Positions 1-5,084 of a stretch of DNA of 5,635 bases are shown piece by piece. Position 1 is the stretch's first letter, and each line of letters begins with the position of its first letter. The notes below the pieces were generated by a model. That model had not been told where the DNA came from. It saw only the letters and a program-made list of their open reading frames with translations, and did no database searches. The stretch is from Pseudomonadota bacterium (lineage in GTDB: Bacteria > Pseudomonadota > Alphaproteobacteria > Acetobacterales > Acetobacteraceae). The stretch is taken from contig JAEWCI010000052.1 in NCBI GenBank assembly GCA_023390705.1, forward strand, positions 1 through 5,635, given 5' to 3'. The position numbers were made by a program, and so were the translations under genes.

Positions 1-557
1 CTGGTCGCGCTGGAGAGGCCGGCCGCCTGGCGCGCGGCCTCGGCGCGGCGTTCCGCTATCTCCCGCTGCTGTTCGGCGCGGCCCATGTCCCGCTGCGCGC
101 GGTTCAGCGCGTCGCGCGCCGATTTCAGCTTCTGGCCGGCCTGGTTGTAGCTGTCCTCCAGCATCCGCAGGAAGCTGCCGGCATCCTCCGCATCCTGCTT
201 CTCGCGGTCCAGGTCGGGGGCCATCTGTTCGAGCATGCCCACCAGCGTGCCCAGGCTACGCTCAAGCTCGGCCTTGCGCGCCGGGTCGGCTTCCGCCTGG
301 AGCCGGTTCTGCAATTGCTCCGCCGCTGACATGCGCTGGTCGGACAGGCGGGTGATCGCCTCCGCCTCCCGCCGCTCGCGGTCGAAAGCCTGCCGGGCTT
401 CGGCCACCTGGCGCCCCAGCTCGTCCAGATGCTGTTCCATGGTGCGCAACTCGGCTTCGGTCGCCGCCTGGGGATCCCAGCGAACCAGCGCCTCGACCGC
501 GCTCTGGACCGCCTGGTCCGTCTTCACGCCGACAAGGTTGCGAATGAAGGAAATCAT
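1..557 (-). CDS. PspA/IM30-like coiled-coil protein (YjfJ-like), C-terminus cut by window edge
   Basis: The gene reads leftward off the window. 185 residues are visible, from the ATG at 557 (MISFIRNLVGVKTDQAVQSA). The start is backed by a good ribosome site, AAGGGAG, 7 bases upstream. After a short, partly hydrophobic N-terminal helix (residues 1-27) and a DPQ turn (28-30), almost the whole visible chain is charged, Glu/Gln/Arg/Ala-rich helix. There are long predicted coiled-coil stretches at about 34-120 and 125-180, with no membrane segment and few prolines. This matches the layout of PspA/IM30 (Vipp1) proteins: an N-terminal membrane-touching helix, then long hairpin coiled coils that assemble on the inner face of the cytoplasmic membrane. 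The assignment to YjfJ rather than PspA itself rests mainly on the neighbours, a DUF350 gene and a DUF2491-like gene just upstream on the same strand. Sequence identity to PspA looks low, so a different coiled-coil family remains possible. The 136-base gap upstream leaves room for its own promoter. Confidence 0.7.
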   Translation of the reverse strand, partial: MISFIRNLVGVKTDQAVQSAVEALVRWDPQAATEAELRTMEQHLDELGRQVAEARQAFDRERREAEAITRLSDQRMSAAEQLQNRLQAEADPARKAELERSLGTLVGMLEQMAPDLDREKQDAEDAGSFLRMLEDSYNQAGQKLKSARDALNRAQRDMGRAEQQREIAERRAEAARQAAGLSSAT

Positions 558-564
558 GTGCCGT

Positions 565-571
565 CTCCCTT
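565..571 (-). promoter_or_regulatory. Ribosome binding site of the YjfJ-like gene
   Basis: The minus strand reads AAGGGAG followed by ACGGCAC and then the ATG at 557. This is a strong Shine-Dalgarno match at 7-base spacing and fixes the start codon. The 10-mer GGGAGACGGC within it recurs in front of the YjfK-like gene (2730-2739). Confidence 0.6.
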
Positions 572-661
572 GTTCGTTCACGGAGCCTTACAGCGGATTG
601 CGTTCGGAACTGAACACCAATCACCTGTAGACCATTGCTTGCCGAGTGGATGCACGTTTCC

Positions 662-675
662 GGGCGTTCACGCCC
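662..675 (-). other. Small hairpin between the DUF350 and YjfJ-like genes
   Basis: The minus strand reads GGGCG-TGAA-CGCCC, a 5-base-pair all-GC stem with a four-base loop, beginning 18 bases after the DUF350 stop codon. No T-run follows it, so it is not a standard intrinsic terminator. It could be an mRNA processing or stability element, or simply a chance structure in GC-rich DNA. The rest of the 558-693 gap shows no gene and no convincing -35/-10 pair. Confidence 0.25.
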
Positions 676-693
676 ACCGGCGATCCGCTCTGG

Positions 694-1107
694 CTACCCC
701 GCCATGGCACCGGCATTGATGAGCGCCACGGCGATCTGCACGCCTGCGATCACGCAGGCGGCGGCCACGTTGCCAGCCTCGATCATGTCCCGCAGGCCGC
801 GGAACAACGCAGCGGTGAGAAGGAAGGCCAGCAATTGCAGCACCACCGCCACCAGCCCCCAGAGCAGGATATCCAGCGTGACCAGGCTGGTGGCCAGGGT
901 GGCCGCCAGCGGTATGGCCAGCGCGACCACCGCGCCCATCAGCACGACGCCCCCGGCGGCATTGCCCGCCCGCACCAGGCGCATCTCGTGGAAGGGCGTC
1001 AGCGCCATGTAGCAGCCGACCCCGGCCCCCAGCAGCAGAAGGGTGATGGCGAGCTGCAACACCAGGACGGGAAGGCCGATCCACAGGGTTTCGAGGATGC
1101 TGTCCAA
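694..1107 (-). CDS. DUF350 family inner-membrane protein (YjfL-like)
   Basis: This is a complete 137-residue integral membrane protein with four predicted transmembrane helices, at about residues 8-31, 46-70, 73-96 and 110-134. The loop after helix 1 carries LTPFHEMRLVRAGNAAGG, and the fourth helix begins after a second asparagine-containing turn (EAGNVAAA). The pattern of ITP-x-x-E, then a basic loop, N-x-A-A, and a repeated N-x-A-A before the last helix is what I recognise from DUF350 (UPF0719) proteins. These are internally duplicated two-helix units, and E. coli YjfL is a member. Biochemical function is unknown for the family. The start is TTG at 1107, chosen because AAGGA lies 8 bases upstream and the next upstream gene stops only 17 bases before it; a tight operon is therefore likely. 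Ends with TAG at 694-696. Family assignment is firm; physiological role is open. Confidence 0.88.
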   Translation of the reverse strand: MDSILETLWIGLPVLVLQLAITLLLLGAGVGCYMALTPFHEMRLVRAGNAAGGVVLMGAVVALAIPLAATLATSLVTLDILLWGLVAVVLQLLAFLLTAALFRGLRDMIEAGNVAAACVIAGVQIAVALINAGAMAG

Positions 1108-1115
1108 GGCAGGGG

Positions 1116-1120
1116 TCCTT
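1116..1120 (-). promoter_or_regulatory. Ribosome binding site supporting the TTG start of the DUF350 gene
   Basis: The minus strand reads AAGGA, then 8 bases, then TTG at 1107. It sits in the 17-base gap after the stop of the YjfK-like gene. It is the main reason to accept a rare TTG start, since no ATG lies nearby in frame and starting later would cut into the first membrane helix. Confidence 0.6.
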
Positions 1121-1124
1121 CGGC

Positions 1125-2729
1125 TCAGGTGAGGGCGAGGGAGGCCGGGTTGATGTCGATGCCCGCGCGGATCTCGACCCAGGCGCGGCCCTGCTCCTCC
1201 ACGGCGGAAACCAGGATGTACTCGAACTCCGGCGCCGGCGCGGCGGCGCCGGTCGGGGCGGCATAGAGCATTGCCTGGAGTCGCCGCTCACGGATGCCCT
1301 CAAGGCTCTCGATCTGCTCCACCATGGCGCGGGGCGGCACAGGGTTCGCCCCGGGTGCCCAGACACGGCCATAGAGCTTGCCGTCCCTGGTCTGGAATTC
1401 CGGCCAGCCGATCATCCCCTGCGCGGGGTCGAGCCAAGCGCCCCATTCCGCCTCATCGGCCGGCGTCACCTCGTCGAGGATGGCGAAGTAGCGGCATTCG
1501 TCGAACTGGCCGCTGGCATCCAGATGGATCTGGAAAAGGCTGTGGCCATCCGGCAGGTAGAGCCGCGTCAACTCGTCGGCGCCCTCACGGACCCGCCCCA
1601 CCGCCTGGACGCTGACCTGCGGATTGGCCGCCTGGGCGAAGGCGGGGGGCTTGACCTTCAAGGTGCCTCCCCCGAGCAGGAACGGCGTGGGGTCGCAGGT
1701 CAGCGTCATGCCCACCCGGAAGCGCGGTCTTGCACTGAAATCCGGCACGGAGCGGCCAGGGCCGGGACGCGGGCCGCGGCCGGATGCCGGCTGCGCCGCC
1801 TGCCGCCGGCGCCACGCCAGGAACAGGAAGGCGCCGCCGCCAAGGACCAGCAGCCAGAGCAGCGGGGAGGTCCCACCGCCCTGTTCGCCGGTGGCCGGGG
1901 TGCGGGCATCGGCGCGCGGGGCCATCGCGATCTCGGGCGGCACGTCGGGCGGCAGGTAATTCGGGTCGCGGGGCTGGTCCTGGCGCTCGGCCAGGCGGCG
2001 GTCCAGCTCGTCCAGGCGTTGCCGCAGCTCGGCATTGTTCTGCGCCTGCCGCTCCGCCTCCGCCCGCCAGTCCCGGTAGCCAGGGTCGTCCTGGTGATTG
2101 TGGAAGAAGTCGGTGGCGCCGGGACGGCCAAGATTGTTCAGCAGGAACCACAGGAACACGCCGTCCCAGAGCCCGAAGCTGCGCTGGCCCATGCCGGGGA
2201 AGCCGCCGGGCGACCAGCCGCGATCACTGTACCAGCCGCCGTTCCGGCCGGTGCGGGAATTGCCGGCATAGCCCCCGCCCAGGGTGCCGCCGCGCCGCCA
2301 CCAGCCGGAATCGGACTGTGGCGCCGGGACGGGCAGGGGTTGCTCCGGTCTCTGGCGCGGAGCCTCCTGCTGCCGGCGCATCCGGCTCAATGCCTCGGCA
2401 GACCGCTCCCGCGAATAGCTCCGGTCCCAGGCTGACCCGCCGCCGGGAAGCGGCGAGGTCACCGATGGCCGGCGGGGATAGCTCGGCGCCGGCAGTGAAG
2501 GCCGCCCGTAGCCGCCGCTGGTGGAAGGCGTGCGGGGCGCGACGCGCGGACTGCCGAAGGATGGTGTCCGACCGTAGCCGGAGCCCGGGCGCGAATAGCC
2601 GCCGCTGGAGCGTGCCTGGGCAAGCGCCTCTGTGGCCACCCCACCTGCCAGGACCACCCCCAGCGGCAGCGCCAGGCTCGCTTCCAGGAACAGCAGGCTG
2701 AGAAGCCATATGCGCAGCCGCCCAGGCAT
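1125..2729 (-). CDS. Exported, membrane-anchored protein with C-terminal DUF2491 (YjfK-like) domain
   Basis: 534 residues from the ATG at 2729. Layout: signal peptide at about 1-39 (ending ATEALAQA); Gly/Ser/Arg/Pro/Tyr-rich low-complexity region, about 40-180; hydrophobic aromatic patch WDGVFLWFLLNNL, 188-200; short charged coiled coil, about 220-250; transmembrane helix, about 287-306 (PLLWLLVLGGGAFLFLAWRR); basic, Pro-rich linker; and a compact domain at about 336-530. That last domain resembles DUF2491, the family of E. coli YjfK, by eye: a PTPFLLGGGTL start, a YLPDG...LFQIHLD strand pair and a late RVW. Cleavage plus the RRR after the helix predict the low-complexity half in the periplasm and the DUF2491 domain in the cytoplasm. 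ATGs at 2741 and 2807 are in frame, but only 2729 has a proper ribosome site (GGGAG, 5 bases away) directly before a signal peptide. It is the first gene of the K-L pair. Domain function is unknown, and the DUF2491 call is by pattern only. Confidence 0.72.
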   Translation of the reverse strand: MPGRLRIWLLSLLFLEASLALPLGVVLAGGVATEALAQARSSGGYSRPGSGYGRTPSFGSPRVAPRTPSTSGGYGRPSLPAPSYPRRPSVTSPLPGGGSAWDRSYSRERSAEALSRMRRQQEAPRQRPEQPLPVPAPQSDSGWWRRGGTLGGGYAGNSRTGRNGGWYSDRGWSPGGFPGMGQRSFGLWDGVFLWFLLNNLGRPGATDFFHNHQDDPGYRDWRAEAERQAQNNAELRQRLDELDRRLAERQDQPRDPNYLPPDVPPEIAMAPRADARTPATGEQGGGTSPLLWLLVLGGGAFLFLAWRRRQAAQPASGRGPRPGPGRSVPDFSARPRFRVGMTLTCDPTPFLLGGGTLKVKPPAFAQAANPQVSVQAVGRVREGADELTRLYLPDGHSLFQIHLDASGQFDECRYFAILDEVTPADEAEWGAWLDPAQGMIGWPEFQTRDGKLYGRVWAPGANPVPPRAMVEQIESLEGIRERRLQAMLYAAPTGAAAPAPEFEYILVSAVEEQGRAWVEIRAGIDINPASLALT

Positions 2730-2734
2730 GCCGT

Positions 2735-2739
2735 CTCCC
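2735..2739 (-). promoter_or_regulatory. Ribosome binding site deciding the start of the YjfK-like gene
   Basis: The minus strand reads GGGAG-ACGGC-ATG, placing a Shine-Dalgarno match 5 bases before the ATG at 2729. The alternative in-frame ATGs at 2741 and 2807 lack a comparable purine run. The 2729 start also puts the hydrophobic signal peptide core close to the N-terminus. Confidence 0.5.
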
Positions 2740-2806
2740 ATCTTCGGGCGATTTTCCGCGAAATGCCGGAACCGAGAGGTCCCGGCGCTAAACGGTGTGT
2801 CGCACA

Positions 2807-2821
2807 TTCCGTTCGGCGGAA
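2807..2821. repeat. Short inverted repeat in the region upstream of the YjfK-like gene
   Basis: TTCCG-N5-CGGAA is a perfect 5-base inverted repeat about 80-90 bases upstream of the start at 2729, in the 178-base gap that must hold any promoter of the K-L genes. It could be an operator half-site pair, but such short repeats arise by chance in GC-rich DNA. No convincing sigma-70 boxes were found nearby. Confidence 0.2.
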
Positions 2822-2844
2822 GGAGTCAGTTCCGCGTTTGGGGG

Positions 2845-2868
2845 CCCTCGCCTGGCGGCGAAAGAGGG
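2845..2868 (-). terminator. Possible hairpin terminator downstream of the topoisomerase gene
   Basis: On the minus strand CCCT and CGCC pair with GGCG and AGGG around a GCCA loop, with a four-base bulge (CTTT) on one arm. The hairpin starts 39 bases past the topoisomerase stop and precedes the next gene's leader. There is no T-run, so factor-independent termination is uncertain. The remainder of the 2730-2907 gap holds no gene. Confidence 0.22.
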
Positions 2869-2907
2869 GGATGGTCCCGGCCAGGAATGCTCACACCGGG
2901 GAGGGAC

Positions 2908-4008
2908 TCAAGGCGCCGCCTGCCGCTCCATCCGCTGCAACCGGCTGGCCAGCAGGGTGAGCACCGCGGCTTCCTCCGGCTGCAGCCTGTCCATCTCCGA
3001 TTGCAGCGTCGCCTTGGCTTCCCTCTCCGCCTCCAGCAACAGTTGGCCGTCGAGGTAGCTGTCGAGGATCGCCGGATGGACGTAGCATTTGCGGCAGATC
3101 GTCGGCGTGTTGCCGAGCCGCGCGGCGACCCGCTCGATCGCGGCCCGGATGTTGCGCTTGGCCGCGGCTTCCTTGTCGAAGGCGCCGACTTCCCGCAGCG
3201 CCAGGGCAGCGAGAACCGTGCCGGCCCAGGTGCGGAAATCCTTGGCCGTGACGTCCCGGGCGGCGATCTCCCGCAGATAGGCGTTGACATCGGCGGAAGT
3301 GACCTCGCGCAGCGAGCCGTCGGCATCGCGGTACTGGAAGAGTTCCTGCCCGGGCAGTTCCTGGCATGCCTTGACGATGCGCGCGACGCGCCGGTCCCTG
3401 ATGCCGAGCTGCCAGGTCTTGCCGCTCTTGCCCTTGAAGGTGAAGCGCAACGCCGCCCCTTCGACGGCGACATGCCGGTTCCGCAGCGTGGTCAGGCCGT
3501 AGCTCTTGTTCTGCTTCGCGTAGTCATCGTTGCCTACCCGGATCAGCGTCGTGTCGAGCAGGTGCACGATCGTCGCCAGCACCTTCTCCCGCGGCAGGCC
3601 GGGGCATTGCATATCCTCGTCGATCCGCGCGCGGATGGCGGGCAGGGCGCGGGCGAATTCCAGCATATGGTCGTATTTCGCGGCATCGCGCACCTCTCGC
3701 CAGCGGGGGTGGTAGCGGTACTGCTTCCGGCCTTTCTGGTCCCGGCCCGTTGCCTGGATATGGCCATCCGGGTGGGGGCAGATCCACACCTGCGTCCAGG
3801 CCGGCGGGATGGCGAGGGAGCGGATGCGCCGGAGCGTCGCGGCATCCTTCACCGGTCCGCCTTTCGGCAGGCGGTAGCTGAAGCCCAAGCCGACGCGGCG
3901 GCGGCTGATTCCCGGGCCCTCGTCCGAGACGTAGCGCAGCCCGGCCTGATCGGCCGCTTCGCGCCCGTCCACGATGGAGGAGGCAACCAGGTTGTCATCG
4001 CGGGGCAT
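2908..4008 (-). CDS. DNA topoisomerase IB (bacterial, poxvirus-like)
   Basis: A complete 366-residue enzyme, about the usual length for bacterial type IB topoisomerases. It relaxes positive and negative supercoils by nicking one DNA strand through a 3'-phosphotyrosine link, without ATP, and acts on the chromosome in the cytoplasm. The N-terminal DNA-binding domain (about 20-110) shows IPPAWTQVWICPHPDGHIQA and a GRDQKGRKQYRYHPRWRE stretch. The catalytic domain follows, with recognisable active-site positions by alignment to the vaccinia enzyme: Arg157 (in LIRVGN), Lys194 (in FKGKSGK), Arg259 (in KDFRTWAGT), Asn300 (in LGNTPTICRKCY) and nucleophile Tyr309. Asn at 300, where vaccinia has His265, is usual in bacterial members such as the Deinococcus enzyme. 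The C-terminal tail is a charged helix. The ATG at 4008 has only a weak upstream GAGAG, so the start is likely but not certain. It stands alone, with 188 bases upstream and 178 downstream free of genes. Confidence 0.96.
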   Translation of the reverse strand: MPRDDNLVASSIVDGREAADQAGLRYVSDEGPGISRRRVGLGFSYRLPKGGPVKDAATLRRIRSLAIPPAWTQVWICPHPDGHIQATGRDQKGRKQYRYHPRWREVRDAAKYDHMLEFARALPAIRARIDEDMQCPGLPREKVLATIVHLLDTTLIRVGNDDYAKQNKSYGLTTLRNRHVAVEGAALRFTFKGKSGKTWQLGIRDRRVARIVKACQELPGQELFQYRDADGSLREVTSADVNAYLREIAARDVTAKDFRTWAGTVLAALALREVGAFDKEAAAKRNIRAAIERVAARLGNTPTICRKCYVHPAILDSYLDGQLLLEAEREAKATLQSEMDRLQPEEAAVLTLLASRLQRMERQAAP

Positions 4009-4196
4009 GACACGCAGCTCTCGCCGGTCCGATCTGCCTCAACCCCGGGCGGAGGACACGGTTCCGCGCCACGCAGCGGCCGGCCTGGGTGGGCCCCGCT
4101 TCCTGGACGCCGGGTGCCGCGTTCACGGGAGGAGAGCTGCGGCGGCGACCCGAACGACCATCCCCACCGTTCCGTGCAGCCGGAGCGGGGGCGAGC
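4009..4196. other. Intergenic spacer between the hydrolase-like gene and the topoisomerase gene
   Basis: This 188-base spacer should contain the end of the right-hand transcript and the promoter of the topoisomerase gene. I see no intrinsic terminator with a T-run. The only -35-like element is a TTGAGG on the minus strand, without a matching -10 box. No small reading frame with a plausible ribosome site stands out. Confidence 0.3.
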
Positions 4197-5084
4197 CTAT
4201 CCGGCGTAGCGCCGCACCATGGCGGCGCAGAATTCGGCGAATTCCTCCTTCACCTGTGGCGGGCTGGTGTGATGCGGCGCGATGCCCCGGTGTTCGGGCG
4301 TGAAGCAGAAGGTCACGGTAACGTCGAAGTCGCGCAGTGCCTCCATCTGCCGGTCGAACCAGGCGAGCGCGTTCGGCCTGAAGCTGTCCGCCCATGACAG
4401 GCCGGTGCGCAGGTAGCGGACACCGAGGCGCTTCATCCAGGCCACCGCGTCGTCCAGCCGGTGATCCTCGAAATGGAACCACTGGCAGAGGCCGAGTTCG
4501 GGCGTCAGGCGCGCGAAGCTTTCCAGCGCCGGCTTCGGCGTGCCATCCTCCCGCAGCAGCCCCATGTAGAAATGGCGGTAGTAGGAGGAACCCTCCGCCT
4601 CGCGGTGGCGGGTCGTGGCTTCCCAGGCGCGTGGCAGGTCATAGAGGCTGTACCACTGGATGCGCGGTGTCCTGCCGGCCAGCAACTCGGCGGTGCGGCG
4701 CAGGCCCCAGTCCTGCACCTCCTCCGCGCCGAAAGTGGAGACGCCGACTTCCGAAACCCATACCGGCAGGTCGGTGACGGCGCGGATCTCCTCCAGCTTC
4801 GCCGGCCATTCATGGATCTGCCAGAGATTCCAGTCGAGCGGGAAGCCGTGCACCGCGACGACATCCACATGCTCAAGCACCCCGCGCGACGCCATGTTGC
4901 GGATGAAGACAGGGTCGATGGGCGAGATTCCGCCGAGCACGCGCGGCAGGGTGGGGTGCGCCGCGCGGATCGCCTTTCCCGCGCAGATCGCCATCTCCGC
5001 GAACATGGTCCAGTCCGGATCCAGTTCGGGGTCCCAATGCGACTTGTTGTTGGGCTCGTTCCAAATCATGGCGGCTTCGATCAT
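4197..5084 (-). CDS. Clan GH-A-like glycoside hydrolase with apparently permuted TIM barrel
   Basis: 295 residues from the ATG at 5084, which overlaps the methyltransferase stop as ATGA and has GAGGGGGA 7 bases upstream. Clan GH-A enzymes (for example GH39 and GH5) carry an acid/base Glu after strand beta4 in an NEP motif and a nucleophile Glu on beta7. Here MIWNEPNN lies at once near the N-terminus (Glu10), and PVWVSEVG follows with Glu112. Between them are RVLGGISP (beta5) and VDVVAVHGFP (beta6), with RIQWYSLYDLP (beta8) at 141-151 and a DGTPKPALESFARL end-helix at 180-193. Unexpectedly, the chain then goes on with what normally opens such a barrel: a region like beta1 (LGVRYLRTGLSWADS, 220-234), beta2 (FDVTVTFCFTPEHRG, 253-267) and a helix ending RRYAG. 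No signal peptide is present, so it is probably cytoplasmic. The substrate is unknown, but both catalytic Glu are kept. The in-frame extension to 5234 reads as antisense-like, arginine-rich nonsense over the methyltransferase and was rejected. Confidence 0.82.
   Translation of the reverse strand: MIEAAMIWNEPNNKSHWDPELDPDWTMFAEMAICAGKAIRAAHPTLPRVLGGISPIDPVFIRNMASRGVLEHVDVVAVHGFPLDWNLWQIHEWPAKLEEIRAVTDLPVWVSEVGVSTFGAEEVQDWGLRRTAELLAGRTPRIQWYSLYDLPRAWEATTRHREAEGSSYYRHFYMGLLREDGTPKPALESFARLTPELGLCQWFHFEDHRLDDAVAWMKRLGVRYLRTGLSWADSFRPNALAWFDRQMEALRDFDVTVTFCFTPEHRGIAPHHTSPPQVKEEFAEFCAAMVRRYAG

Noticed and set aside
235..1266. Plus-strand open frames over the YjfJ-like and DUF350 genes
   Set aside because: They are antisense shadows of genes supported by family features and ribosome sites. 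Their translations show no protein-like pattern.
1524..2435. Plus-strand open frame of 303 codons, and another at 1784-2701
   Set aside because: Both lie antisense to the low-complexity and linker parts of the YjfK-like gene. Composition is biased and there are no motifs.
2730..2807. 26-residue N-terminal extension of the YjfK-like protein from the ATG at 2807
   Set aside because: It would place a charged stretch before the signal peptide, and the ATG lacks a good ribosome site. It remains possible but is less likely than the start at 2729.
2808..2833. GGAAC element on the minus strand resembling the -35 of the alphaproteobacterial general stress sigma factor EcfG
   Set aside because: With 17-base spacing the -10 position reads CGGA instead of CGTT, and 16-base spacing is no better. 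Too weak to call a promoter.
2632..4209. Long plus-strand open frame of 525 codons
   Set aside because: It runs antisense to the clear topoisomerase gene and the start of the YjfK-like gene. Its translation is rich in Arg, Pro, Gly and Ala, with no recognisable domain, and is a by-product of high GC content.
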